Source: Bacillota bacterium (GTDB lineage Bacteria > Bacillota > UBA4882 > UBA10575). Taken from it: a stretch of DNA of 37,791 nucleotides. A model generated the notes under the pieces. It did not search any database and was not told the DNA's origin. It worked only from the letters and a program-made list of their open reading frames with translations. Where the stretch lies: contig JAAYHY010000052.1 of NCBI GenBank assembly GCA_012735135.1, forward strand, positions 1 through 37,791. Reading direction: 5' to 3'. Of the stretch, positions 7,732 through 15,350 are shown piece after piece; the stretch's first letter is position 1; every line of letters starts with the position of its first letter. The position numbers and the translations under genes are program-made.

Positions 7732-7745
7732 ATGTAATCTTACAT
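7732..7745. promoter_or_regulatory. Inverted repeat ATGTAA-TC-TTACAT upstream of the TM1266 gene
   Basis: Perfect 6-bp arms around a 2-bp centre, about 127 bases upstream of the TM1266 start and just past the 3' end of the dipeptidase gene. It could be an operator of the TM1266 transcript; no regulator is assigned. Confidence 0.35.
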
Positions 7746-7776
7746 CTTTTGTATAGTCTGATAAATAACGTAGCAA

Positions 7777-8505
7777 TTATTGAACCACAAAGTCAAAATA
7801 GGTGTTGGGATAGGGCTCATCCTTTAAGCGAAAATGCCACCACTCTTCATCATAGGGGACAAAACCGTGCTTTACCATCACGTCCCTTAAGAGTTTTCTG
7901 TTTTTAAACTGTTCCTCGGAGATTAACGGACTGTTATACCGGGAGATCGGCCCGAAAAAATCAAAGGGACTGCCCATATCCAACTCCTCTTTGGTGGCAA
8001 GACGAATCACCGTAAGATCCACCGTACTACCCCGGGAATGGGCGGATCTGGTCGCAATGTATCCCAATTTAAACAAATCCTTCTTCTCAAGAGCCGGATA
8101 GTATTGCTCCTTCATTTGCTGGTCGGCCGGATCCTCCGCCCACCGGAGGAAATGGGCGACCGCCCGTGTCGGCCGGTAGCCGTCAAAGATCTTTAACCCC
8201 AGGCCCTTCGCTCCCAATTCTTGCTGCACTTTTTGGAGGGCCCCGGCCGCCGCCCGGGTTAGAATTGCCCGGTTGGCCAGATAACCATCGACAGGCCGCC
8301 CCATGAAATTATTGGTCCCGTAATACCTGATCTCTTGAACAAGATCGGGGATTATTTCATCCACATAAACAAAACCTTCCGGCAATGAAGACTGTACTCT
8401 CGTTTGCGCCAGCTCGGAGACCGTAGGAGCAAAAATTACGCACCACAAGCAAAGAACGATTAATCCGGTTGGAAGACACCTTCGCCTCTGTCCAAACCTC
8501 ATCAT
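7777..8505 (-). CDS. D-alanyl-D-alanine dipeptidase, VanX/DdpX family, exported
   Basis: Peptidase M15D protein of about 242 residues that would cleave D-Ala-D-Ala. From the ATG at 8505 the zinc site is visible as SAHSRGSTVDLT (H156, D163) and EEWWHF (catalytic E221, ligand H224), with the conserved Arg in DGYRP (R111). A basic start and a hydrophobic stretch (GLIVLCLWCVIFAPTVSELAQ) form a signal peptide or membrane anchor, so it acts outside the cytoplasmic membrane. This suggests peptidoglycan-fragment recycling rather than vancomycin resistance; no vanH, vanA or van regulators are near. Start choice: GGAGG lies 4 nt before the first of two adjacent ATGs (8505, 8502). The in-frame GTG at 8529 has only a distant GAGGAG and would put hydrophilic residues before the signal. 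Confidence 0.9.
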   Translation of the reverse strand: MMRFGQRRRCLPTGLIVLCLWCVIFAPTVSELAQTRVQSSLPEGFVYVDEIIPDLVQEIRYYGTNNFMGRPVDGYLANRAILTRAAAGALQKVQQELGAKGLGLKIFDGYRPTRAVAHFLRWAEDPADQQMKEQYYPALEKKDLFKLGYIATRSAHSRGSTVDLTVIRLATKEELDMGSPFDFFGPISRYNSPLISEEQFKNRKLLRDVMVKHGFVPYDEEWWHFRLKDEPYPNTYFDFVVQ

Positions 8506-8796
8506 ACAACCTCCTTCTCTACCCGGCACGATCTCCTCATCTATACCACAGCCAATAAACTTTTCTCTATTAACATAGGATATATCCTTCTTTATTTATA
8601 ACTTACATCGATTATAACTCAGATCGTTAATTATAATTGTTCTTTCCCTTGCCTGTTCCAAAAGCTATATGATAATGAAAGAGATCGGACGGGCTACCGC
8701 TGATCTTTGATAATCATCTTGAAAAAATGGTAGGCCTGTGGTAAATTACTTAAAACCCTGAAGTAAAAGGAAGGAAGTTGGATAGGAGGGGTAAGA

Positions 8797-9642
8797 TTGC
8801 GGATCGTAACTCTGGGGCCAAAAGGGACCTTTTCGGAAGAAGCGGCCCTCCTTTATCAGGAACGGATCGCCGGCAAGAACGAGCCGGAAAAAATCAATTT
8901 CGCCAATATCTACGACTGCCTCCAACAGGTCGAATCATACCAGACCGACCGGGCTGTTTTACCCGCCGAAAACATGGTCGACGGGATTATCGGCATCACC
9001 TTTGACGCCCTGATCGAATTTCATGATTTTGTCAAGGTCTGTGATGAGGTCCATGTTAGCATCAAGTACGTACTGGCTGGCCGGATAGAAGATCCAAAAC
9101 AAGTGAAGAAGATTTTTTCGCACCCCTCCGCCCTCAACCAGTGCGCGCACAACCTGGATAAACTGTTTCCCACAATTTTGCAGATCCCGGTCGCTTCCAC
9201 CGCGGAAGCAGCGGTCAAAGCTACGGAAGAACCGGGTATAGCGGCTTTATGTTCGCCAAGAACCGCCCAAGAGTATGGATTGAATATCCTCTATGCTAAC
9301 CTGGCCGATTATCCCAATAACGAAACCCGGTTTTTTGTCTGCGGGTTATCTGATCATCCCCCCACCGGTAACGACCGGACTTTGCTGGCCGTCCGCTTTG
9401 GCGTGAACCGTCCGGGCCAGTTGCATGAGATTACCGGTTACTTTGCGGAAAACGGGATTGACCTGACTTCGGTCCAGTCCCGCCCCTACAAAGTCCGTCC
9501 CCAAGAGTATGTTTTACTCTTTGAAATGGTCGGACATAAGTCGGAGCCGGGATTGAAAAAAGCCTTGCAACAAGTGGAGCAAACGGTACGGACGACCAAC
9601 GGCTGGAAAAAAGTCCTCGGCAGCTATCCCCACCGGAAATAG
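8797..9642 (+). CDS. pheA: Prephenate dehydratase
   Basis: A 281-residue enzyme converting prephenate to phenylpyruvate, the committed step to phenylalanine. The N-terminal catalytic part begins IVTLGPKGTFSEEAA, has the FSHPSALNQCAHNL block (family: HPQAL.QC) and ends with NNETRFFV, which contains the catalytic Thr-Arg-Phe motif. A C-terminal ACT domain (NGIDLTSVQSRPYKVRPQEY) provides phenylalanine feedback inhibition; ESRP is the usual form of the SRP motif here. No chorismate mutase domain is fused. The start is a TTG at 8797 with AGGAGG 8 nt upstream. The gene stands alone on the plus strand, and the 290-base region before it shows no T-box that I can recognise. Confidence 0.95.
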   Translation: MRIVTLGPKGTFSEEAALLYQERIAGKNEPEKINFANIYDCLQQVESYQTDRAVLPAENMVDGIIGITFDALIEFHDFVKVCDEVHVSIKYVLAGRIEDPKQVKKIFSHPSALNQCAHNLDKLFPTILQIPVASTAEAAVKATEEPGIAALCSPRTAQEYGLNILYANLADYPNNETRFFVCGLSDHPPTGNDRTLLAVRFGVNRPGQLHEITGYFAENGIDLTSVQSRPYKVRPQEYVLLFEMVGHKSEPGLKKALQQVEQTVRTTNGWKKVLGSYPHRK

Positions 9643-9902
9643 AACGGATGATTCTTTGTCCTGAGAAAATAAATCCCGTCACTCCAACTCATCGCTCGTT
9701 GCTTAAACAAATGAGCGCTTACCCAGCCGGGGCGGAATGGTGTTCTCCGCTACTTAAGAAAAACCTTCGTTACTTGTCGACTCATCCGGATTTCATTCTT
9801 GATCACTTCGTTGTATTTGCGGTAGCCGGCGAAGTGAGTGCTTATTTCTTCGTAAAGATCTCCGCGAATCGACGCGAATCGGTAGCCAGCGCAAGCCACC
9901 AC
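9643..9902. other. Intergenic stretch between convergent genes, no gene recognised
   Basis: About 260 bases. A frame from the ATG at 9648 is open for 90 codons but has no ribosome binding site, no recognisable similarity, and overlaps the next gene. The stretch contains short imperfect repeats such as GCGAATCGACGCGAATCG near 9863-9881 and two copies of CGGTAGCC (from 9821 and 9880). I see no convincing terminator or RNA gene. Confidence 0.4.
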
Positions 9903-10541
9903 TTACTTACGGAGAAATAAATCCCCGCTTCGCAAACCATTGGCCTTCACCGCCTGTCGCCAGCCAATTTCGCCGGCGAGTTTATATAAAAAGCGGGGAA
10001 AAGCCGGCGTAAAGAAGATTGTTTCTCCGGAAGAACGGTTCAAAGCATGACTAGCCAGTTGGGCAAAGGCCGGCTTCAATTTTTTAAAAGGCCCGCGCCC
10101 CAGAGGAATACTCTTCAGAAACGGTAACATCCCACCGCCGCCGATCGCCAAACCCTGCCCCCACTTCAGTCCGGCCCTTTCCGACCAGTTCTTCATCATC
10201 GCAATGGCCAATTCATTGTGGGCGTCTTCATAAAACCCACAGTTTACTATCGTATAAACCATTATTTCTTTTCCGCCCGGCGCCCGAAAAGCCCCTTCTA
10301 ATTGGCGGAGACAATGCAACAAATGGGAGGGTATCCCGTCCACATAAAGGGGAAAGGCCAAAAGAAGGAGATCGCAGTCCGCAAGTAGCGTGATCTCTTC
10401 TTTCCTTACTTGTGGCTGATCAAAGTGAAATTCATAGATCTGATTATCATCTTTCGCCACAAAAGCCTTGAATATTTCTAAAACCAGACCGGAGGCGCTC
10501 TCTTTCCTTTTGGGGCTGCCGTTAATTAAAGCGATTTTCAC
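9903..10541 (-). CDS. NAD(P)H-dependent FMN reductase-like flavoprotein (flavodoxin fold)
   Basis: A 212-residue protein beginning MKIALINGSPKRKESASG, the phosphate-binding loop for FMN in the flavodoxin-like NADPH-dependent FMN reductase superfamily. The next strand block LLADCDLLLLAFPLYVDGIPSHLLHCLRQLE matches the second FMN contact region (PLYxxxxP). The C-terminal third is less conserved and has a positively charged helix region. The redox partner is unknown. Its start, a GTG, overlaps the stop of the upstream flavoprotein gene (GTGA), so the two are translationally coupled; GGAGGGA lies upstream within that gene. Confidence 0.8.
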   Translation of the reverse strand: MKIALINGSPKRKESASGLVLEIFKAFVAKDDNQIYEFHFDQPQVRKEEITLLADCDLLLLAFPLYVDGIPSHLLHCLRQLEGAFRAPGGKEIMVYTIVNCGFYEDAHNELAIAMMKNWSERAGLKWGQGLAIGGGGMLPFLKSIPLGRGPFKKLKPAFAQLASHALNRSSGETIFFTPAFPRFLYKLAGEIGWRQAVKANGLRSGDLFLRK

Positions 10542-11041
10542 CGGATCCGTCCCTCCATTTCCGCAATGTGCCGCACAAAGGCAACACTGTAATCCGAAGC
10601 ATCCATATTGATGGCATTTGCTTTCACCAATTTCTCCGCGGTCTCTTTCTCCTTGACGGTTATATCTTCACCGTAAAACCAGACCTGGAGATGGAAATGG
10701 TTTTTATACCGTCTGCGGTGGTGCATACGCCCGTTTCTGATGGTAAAGTAAGGGTGAAGATAGGAGATACTCCGGTCCAAGACATTTTTGACAAAAGGAC
10801 TGAAGCCGCCATAGCAACAATGGCTAATAATGATCACTTCCGTGCATTTAGAAAGCATCTCCCCCATATCTCCATATTGATCCCGGATAACACAAACGCC
10901 GGGTGTCTTAACCCAGCACCCAAAACAGCCCAGGCAATGGTGGATCGGACCTTCCTCTTCAAGCCAAATGGTCTCCGCTAATGGCTGAGGAAACAACCGT
11001 CTTCGCTCATCGCGCTCCAAGTCACTAATGATTAGGCGCAT
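10538..11041 (-). CDS. Flavodoxin-fold NAD(P)H/FMN reductase family protein with Cys-rich loop
   Basis: A 167-residue protein related to the downstream one but with the iron-sulphur-flavoprotein-like signature: HHCLGCFGCWVKTPGVCVIRDQ, a spaced cysteine cluster (CxxCxxC then C), followed by ISHCCYGGFSPFVKNVLDRSI, the FMN-binding second loop. Proteins with this pattern are NADPH-dependent FMN reductases of anaerobes. Whether the cysteines carry an Fe-S cluster here cannot be told. The ATG at 11041 is preceded by GGGGGAAGGGGAGAA. An in-frame reading extends to 11089, but the added 16 residues lack a comparable site. It forms a two-gene operon with the next reductase. Confidence 0.8.
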   Translation of the reverse strand: MRLIISDLERDERRRLFPQPLAETIWLEEEGPIHHCLGCFGCWVKTPGVCVIRDQYGDMGEMLSKCTEVIIISHCCYGGFSPFVKNVLDRSISYLHPYFTIRNGRMHHRRRYKNHFHLQVWFYGEDITVKEKETAEKLVKANAINMDASDYSVAFVRHIAEMEGRIR

Positions 11042-11170
11042 TTCTCCCCTTCCCCCCATCCGTGCTCCTGTTTTGTCTATTTTATACAAATCTTTATTTT
11101 CCTGCCCTTTTTATTCTTTAAACAACGAAATTCCATAGTATTCAGTATAAAAGCTGCGCAAGGAGGCACA

Positions 11171-11210
11171 AAAAAACGCCGTCTGGCAAATCTAAATCAA
11201 GACGGCATTG
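11171..11210 (-). terminator. Rho-independent terminator of the asparaginase gene
   Basis: GCCGTCT (11178-11184) and AGACGGC (11200-11206) form the stem. On the minus strand the stem is followed by GTTTTTTTG. It lies 11 bases after the stop of the leftward asparaginase-like gene. Confidence 0.8.
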
Positions 11211-11216
11211 TAAAAC

Positions 11217-11708
11217 TCATGACCTTAACTCGCGAAAAACCCCTTTTTCCCGGTCTTTGAAGACGTTATCCCAAGGAAAAACCCGGCCGTTCATGGTGAT
11301 GTAAACCCCGGGTGGTAAGAGCTGCACGGCAATTAAACTGCAACCCAGGTTAAATAAGGCATCGGAATTCCGGAAGGTATATGGAATCATCGCTCCAGTA
11401 AGCACAATCACTTTGTCGAGCCCAGCTTCCCCAAGGACTTTAGCCGTTTCTGTCATCGTATCGGTGCCGTGAGTAACCACGATATGCCGTTCCGTCGCCT
11501 TGCGGCAAGCCTCTAAAATGTGCAAGCGGTCACCGGGTTGCATCTCCAAACTGTCGATTAACTGGTTAAGTTCCATCTTAATATCCAAAGTACAGCGGAC
11601 CCGCTCCAGAATTTCCGGCAAATGGGTATCCTTAAAAGTAAGGGTTCCTTGAATTTCGTCATACTGTTTATCGAAAGTTCCGCCCGTAATCACAATCCGA
11701 ATCGTCAT
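11217..11708 (-). CDS. Short asparaginase-domain protein (N-terminal domain only)
   Basis: A 163-residue protein consisting of the N-terminal alpha/beta domain of L-asparaginases. Both catalytic Thr regions are present: ITGGTFDK near the N-terminus and VTHGTDTMTETA in the middle, followed by the conserved KVIVLTGAMIPY. Classical enzymes are about 330 residues with a second domain. Short single-domain members of this size exist in many bacteria, so this is probably not a truncation: the C-terminus is followed at once by a good terminator and the start has GAAGGTGGGCTA before the ATG. Activity of the short form is not established. Confidence 0.8.
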   Translation of the reverse strand: MTIRIVITGGTFDKQYDEIQGTLTFKDTHLPEILERVRCTLDIKMELNQLIDSLEMQPGDRLHILEACRKATERHIVVTHGTDTMTETAKVLGEAGLDKVIVLTGAMIPYTFRNSDALFNLGCSLIAVQLLPPGVYITMNGRVFPWDNVFKDREKGVFRELRS

Positions 11709-11849
11709 TAGCCCACCTTCATTGTTAAAACAGCATTCACCAGCTTAGCGTAAACTATTATAAGCCTTTTCTTGTCATTTAACAAGAAGCCTCCTTTTCT
11801 CCTTCACCATTCATTTCTTGTAGAGTGCCAACAGACTCTTTTCAACTCT

Positions 11850-12218
11850 CTACCGGCCGCCCCGGAAGCCCCGTCCACACCGGTGGCGATGACAGCCGCG
11901 GCCGCCACAAACCGGCCCGTACTCGTCGCAAAGTTGGTACTCTCCCCCTTCAATCCGGAGGACTTTGCCATCGACCAAAAAGGATGCCAGCTTTTTTCTA
12001 GCCCCGGCATAAATCCCCTGCACAGTGGTACGGGCCACTTTCATCTGTTCGGCACACTCTTCCTGCGTATAACCCTCCAGATCAATCAGACGAATAGTCT
12101 CATACTCATCGACGGTCATCCGGATATAATCCCCGGGATCAATCCGGGAATCTAAAGGTCCAAAGCGGCTGTTCTCCGGGAGGCAACACACTTTCCGCCA
12201 CTTTCTCGGTCTCGGCAA
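11850..12218 (-). CDS. DUF134 family predicted DNA-binding protein
   Basis: About 122 residues. The start PRPRKWRKVCCLPE and the central MTVDEYETIRLIDLEGYTQEECAEQMKVARTTVQGIY are diagnostic for DUF134 (COG1342), a sigma-70 region 4-like helix-turn-helix (TQEECAEQMKVARTTVQGIY). The C-terminal tail has paired Cys/His (CGGRGCHRHRCGRGFRGGR), plausibly a metal site. DUF134 genes travel with DUF5320 and with NifX/NifB-like and Mrp genes in anaerobes; the role is unknown. Start: the SD-like GAGGTGAT sits 8 nt before a TTG at 12218, giving MPRPRKW as in relatives. A GTG at 12227 is inside the SD. It follows the DUF5320 gene by about 70 bases and shares its promoter, so it may regulate its own operon. 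Confidence 0.88.
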   Translation of the reverse strand: MPRPRKWRKVCCLPENSRFGPLDSRIDPGDYIRMTVDEYETIRLIDLEGYTQEECAEQMKVARTTVQGIYAGARKKLASFLVDGKVLRIEGGEYQLCDEYGPVCGGRGCHRHRCGRGFRGGR

Positions 12219-12289
12219 ATTAATCACCTCAATAATATAAAACTAAAGCGACTGAGGCAACCGGAGCGTCCTCCGGTCGCCTCCACTCG

Positions 12290-12568
12290 CTACTCCAAGT
12301 TCTCCAATTCCTGGTCAATCTTTTGGAGCCGGTTCTGCAAGAACTCCTTTTCCTTTTCTAAAAGTTCTTTCTGGTCCTTCACCGCAAGGGGGGCTGCAAG
12401 AAACCCTCTTCCAAAGCCGCCGAAACCCCTACGGCAGGCAAATCCCCGTCCGAAGCCAACGCCGCAACCGGCGCCATAACCTAAGCCACGGGCATCGGCA
12501 CACCAACCAAAACCTCCTCCCGTCAGCGGGCCGGCGCCCAGCGGCCCGGTGCCATCTCTTCCTGGCAT
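12290..12568 (-). CDS. DUF5320 domain-containing glycine-rich protein
   Basis: A 92-residue protein. It opens MPGRDGTGPLGAGPLTGGGFGWC, the hallmark of DUF5320, continues with Gly/Cys/Phe/Arg-rich low complexity (GAGCGVGFGRGFACRRGFGG) and ends in a coiled-coil helix (KDQKELLEKEKEFLQNRLQKIDQELENLE). Such proteins occur next to DUF134 and dinitrogenase-cofactor-type genes in anaerobes; the function is not known. AGAGGTGAAG lies upstream of the ATG. It is the first gene of the DUF5320-DUF134 operon driven by the consensus promoter at 12618-12645. Confidence 0.9.
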   Translation of the reverse strand: MPGRDGTGPLGAGPLTGGGFGWCADARGLGYGAGCGVGFGRGFACRRGFGGFGRGFLAAPLAVKDQKELLEKEKEFLQNRLQKIDQELENLE

Positions 12569-12593
12569 TATACTTCACCTCTTTTCTGTTTTT

Positions 12594-12607
12594 ATGACAT
12601 ATGTCAT
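12594..12607. promoter_or_regulatory. Palindromic operator ATGACATATGTCAT
   Basis: A perfect 14-bp palindrome in the DUF5320 leader. It lies just downstream of the -10 box, at about +4 to +17 of the expected transcript. A near-copy overlaps the -35 (12633-12644). A repressor bound at both would block the promoter. Confidence 0.7.
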
Positions 12608-12617
12608 TTATAATTTA

Positions 12618-12645
12618 ATTATACCCCATTTTTAACATATGTCAA
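12618..12645 (-). promoter_or_regulatory. Consensus sigma-A promoter of the DUF5320-DUF134 operon, overlapped by a second palindrome
   Basis: On the minus strand TTGACA (12645-12640) and TATAAT (12623-12618) are separated by 16 nt; both hexamers match the consensus fully. The -35 is embedded in TGACATATGTTA (12644-12633), which matches the downstream palindrome core TGACATATGTCA in 11 of 12 positions. Confidence 0.8.
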
Positions 12646-12806
12646 TAATCATCTATGCTTCCCGGCATAATAATCAAACCCTGGCTGGCGGTTTATTTCC
12701 GTATTTCTCAAAACCTTTTCATTATAAGGCGGGTTCTTCCTTGACAAACACCAATTCCTTTCCCTGCTTCATATGATGATTATAATCCTCGAAAGGGGTG
12801 AGCGAT

Positions 12807-13253
12807 ATGTACAATACCTTTCCCCCTTCCCAACCGCCTTGTTATCCCGAATTAAGGGATTACGGACCGGAACCTTTTGTCGTCAATATTGCCAAAGCCA
12901 CCCGGCAAAACAGTAATTTCCGTACCGCATTGTGGACCGGCTGCTATTTACAACTAACCCTCATGAGCATCAATGCCGGCGAAGAGATCGGCTTAGAAAT
13001 CCATCCGTTTACCGATCAGTTCATCCGGATTGAAGAAGGTCAAGGCCTGGTTAGAATGGGGGACAACCAATACAATATGACTTTTGAGCGCCATGTTTCC
13101 GCGGACGATGTAATTCTGATCCCTGCGGGTCAATGGCATAATCTCATTAACACCGGCAACACACCGCTCAAATTATATTCCATCTACGCCCCACCCGAAC
13201 ATCTCCGGGGCACAGTTCATGTCACCAAACCCGAAGTAAACTACACCGGCTGA
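12807..13253 (+). CDS. Cupin domain protein
   Basis: A 148-residue single-domain cupin. Metal-ligand motifs are visible: GEEIGLEIHPFTDQFIRIEEGQG (cupin motif 1; the His and Glu residues) and PAGQWHNLINTG (motif 2 with the second His). It ends with SIYAPPEHLRGTVHVTKPE, common in small mannose-6-phosphate-isomerase-like cupins. The substrate is unknown. The ATG at 12807 has AAAGGGG 8 nt upstream, while the in-frame GTG at 12798 overlaps that site. It is a single-gene unit, closed by the terminator at 13341-13383. Confidence 0.88.
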   Translation: MYNTFPPSQPPCYPELRDYGPEPFVVNIAKATRQNSNFRTALWTGCYLQLTLMSINAGEEIGLEIHPFTDQFIRIEEGQGLVRMGDNQYNMTFERHVSADDVILIPAGQWHNLINTGNTPLKLYSIYAPPEHLRGTVHVTKPEVNYTG

Positions 13254-13340
13254 AGAAACCGGGTGCCAATGTAAACCTTAACACCCATTTTGCTGATTAT
13301 TAACATTAAACCCGCCCTTGGGTAAAACCTGCATGGGAAA

Positions 13341-13383
13341 GCGAAAAAACCGCCGTCCGACTCCAAGACGGCGTTTTTTCGCT
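13341..13383 (+). terminator. Strong Rho-independent terminator after the cupin gene
   Basis: The long stem GCGAAAAAACCGCCGTC / GACGGC-GTTTTTTCGC around a 9-nt loop has a built-in T run. It ends the cupin transcript before speD. Confidence 0.85.
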
Positions 13384-13509
13384 TTTCCAATTCGTATGCT
13401 TCCATTTTTAACCAGTGACTTTTTCGTAGAAAGATCTTAGAATGATGTTGCCATCCAATTCTACAAAAGATATAGAGAGAGATAAATAATCTTTGCGGGG
13501 GGTAGGTAA

Positions 13510-14292
13510 ATGAAAATCAAGCTCCATGGGTTTAATAACCTCACAAAGACTTTATCTTTTTGTATGTATGACATTTGTTATACCAAAACCGTTTCCGACC
13601 GGAATGCTTATATTGCTTATATTGATGAACAGTATAATGCTGAAAGATTGACCCAGATTCTGAAAAAAGTTACCGCAATCATCGGCGCTAATATTTTAAG
13701 CATTGCCAACCAAGATTACGAACCCCAGGGAGCCAGTGTCACACTTTTGGTCTGCGAAGAAACTAACGGCACTCCTCTACAGAAAGAGCAAACCTCCACC
13801 CTTGAGCCGGAGGTCATCCTGGCTCATCTCGACAAAAGCCATATCTCCGTTCATACCTACCCCGAATACCATCCCCACAACGGGGTGTGCACCTTCCGGG
13901 CTGATATTGATGTTTCAACTTGCGGACAAATTTCCCCGCTCAAAGCCCTTAATTTTTTGATTAACAGTTTTGATGCGGATATCATGACCATCGACTACCG
14001 GGTACGCGGCTTTACCCGGGATATCAACGGCCGGAAGATTTTTAATGACCACAAATTTATTTCAATCCAGGACTACATTGACCAAAGTATTTTCGATAAA
14101 TACGAGATGATTGATGTCAATGTTTACCAGGAGAATATCTACCATACGAAATGTAAACTTAAAAATTTTGACTTAGATAATTATCTTTTCGGTTTTTCCC
14201 CCAGCGACATTCACCCGGAAGAAGCTAGGGAAATAACCCGACGGGTGCAAAAGGAAATGGACGAGATCTTTCACGGCCAGAATCTTTTGTGA
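13510..14292 (+). CDS. speD: S-adenosylmethionine decarboxylase proenzyme, E. coli form
   Basis: A 260-residue pyruvoyl enzyme that decarboxylates S-adenosylmethionine to supply the aminopropyl group for spermidine. It is the long E. coli-type form; the short Bacillus/Thermotoga type has about 125 residues. The self-cleavage site is in [19 protein letters not shown]. By analogy with E. coli, cleavage between K109 and S110 turns the Ser into the pyruvoyl group. Other conserved parts are the N-terminal [14 protein letters not shown] and the C-terminal [18 protein letters not shown]-rich site (GCGGGGGGTAGGTAA) precedes the ATG. speE follows after about 150 bases on the same strand, so they likely form an operon. 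No ornithine, arginine or agmatine enzymes are in the window. Confidence 0.96.
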   Translation: MKIKLHGFNNLTKTLSFCMYDICYTKTVSDRNAYIAYIDEQYNAERLTQILKKVTAIIGANILSIANQDYEPQGASVTLLVCEETNGTPLQKEQTSTLEPEVILAHLDKSHISVHTYPEYHPHNGVCTFRADIDVSTCGQISPLKALNFLINSFDADIMTIDYRVRGFTRDINGRKIFNDHKFISIQDYIDQSIFDKYEMIDVNVYQENIYHTKCKLKNFDLDNYLFGFSPSDIHPEEAREITRRVQKEMDEIFHGQNLL

Positions 14293-14440
14293 ACGCGGCT
14301 TGGAGCCGTTCCCGATCCGGCCCCGATTTGGCCCTATCAAAGCCCAAGGCCCGAAAGGACCTCTCTGAATCCCTTGTTGAACTCATTTTCTATCCGGATT
14401 TGCCAGATCTAAACCCATTGCCCGAAAAGGGGGTAAAATA

Positions 14441-15298
14441 ATGACCGATTTATGGTTCTCCGAATACCATGCCGAAGATGTCCGCTTTTCAATTAAAGTA
14501 GAGCCCCTTTGGTCGGAACAGACTAAGTTTCAAAGGATTGATTTCTTCAAAAGCGCCACCTTTGGCACTTTTTTTACCCTTGATGGTTTCTTGATGGTGA
14601 CCGAAAAAGATGAGTTTATTTACCATGAAATGATCTGTCATCCGGCCTTTGCCACCAATCCCCAGATCCAAAGGGTCTTGATTATCGGGGGCGGTGACGG
14701 AGGGACCGCCCGCGAAGTGGCGCGCTATCCAACGGTCCGGCAGATTGACCAGGTGGAGATCGACGAACGGGTGGTCCGCCTCTGTCAACAGTATTTACCC
14801 CAAACCGCTTCTGTCTTCGAAAACGAACCACGGCTTAAACTGCATTTTGTCGACGGGGTGGAGTTTGTCAAAAACACTCCGGAAGCGACTTATGATTTAA
14901 TTCTGGTTGACTCCACCGATCCGGTCGGTCCGGGGGAAGGCCTCTTTACCCTTGAGTTTTACCAAAATTGTTACCGGGCTTTAAAACCGGACGGGATCTT
15001 AATCAATCAGCATGAAAGCCCTTATTACCCGCAAGATGCCCGGGAGATGAAGCGGGCCCACCAAAAAATTAAAGCCACCTTCCCTATCGCCAAGGTCTAC
15101 CAGTTTTTTATGCCCACCTATTCCTCCGGCCATTGGCTGTTTGGTTTTGCCGCCAAGACCCTCGATCCGGTTGCCGATTTCAAACCCGACCGGTGGCAAC
15201 AATTTAACCTTAAAACCAGGTATTATAACACCGGTTTGCATATACCTGCTTTCGCCCTGCCCACTTATGTCCGGGAGTTGTTGACGGAAGAGGCTTGA
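14441..15298 (+). CDS. speE: Spermidine synthase (polyamine aminopropyltransferase)
   Basis: A 285-residue enzyme that transfers the aminopropyl group from decarboxylated AdoMet to putrescine. It has the family's N-terminal beta-strand domain (WFSEYHAEDVRFSIKV, TLDGFLMVTEKDEFIYHEM). A Rossmann fold follows with VLIIGGGDGGTAREV (about 79-93), the acidic VEIDERVV for the ribose, the catalytic-loop Asp in LILVDSTDPVGPGEGLF, and the late HESPYY. All key positions look intact, including the YHEMICHPAF segment. AAAAGGGGGTAAA precedes the ATG. It is coupled with speD upstream and closed by the hairpin at 15305-15335. Confidence 0.96.
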   Translation: MTDLWFSEYHAEDVRFSIKVEPLWSEQTKFQRIDFFKSATFGTFFTLDGFLMVTEKDEFIYHEMICHPAFATNPQIQRVLIIGGGDGGTAREVARYPTVRQIDQVEIDERVVRLCQQYLPQTASVFENEPRLKLHFVDGVEFVKNTPEATYDLILVDSTDPVGPGEGLFTLEFYQNCYRALKPDGILINQHESPYYPQDAREMKRAHQKIKATFPIAKVYQFFMPTYSSGHWLFGFAAKTLDPVADFKPDRWQQFNLKTRYYNTGLHIPAFALPTYVRELLTEEA

Positions 15299-15304
15299 AA
15301 TATA

Positions 15305-15335
15305 AAAAAGACTGCCCCTCAAGGGCAGCAGTCCC
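15305..15335. terminator. Hairpin terminator between convergent speE and DUF2935 genes
   Basis: CTGCCC / GGGCAG with flanking complementarity (GACTGCCC and GGGCAGCAGTC) forms a short-loop stem. The run of A on the left becomes a U run on the leftward transcript, so it mainly ends the DUF2935 gene. Confidence 0.7.
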
Positions 15336-15350
15336 AAAAAGCTCTGATCC

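Noticed and set aside
7777-8505. Vancomycin resistance cluster
   Set aside because: Only the VanX-type dipeptidase is present; no vanH, vanA-type ligase or VanRS are nearby, and the protein has a signal peptide, which VanX lacks.
8530-8796. T-box leader before pheA
   Set aside because: No AGGGTGGNACCGCG-type T-box sequence or antiterminator pair was found.
9648-9920. 90-codon open frame on the plus strand after pheA
   Set aside because: No ribosome binding site, no recognisable family, and it overlaps the end of the convergent flavoprotein gene; probably chance.
11217-11708. Truncated asparaginase as a further deletion scar
   Set aside because: The gene has a good SD, a clean end and a terminator, and short single-domain members of this family are known.
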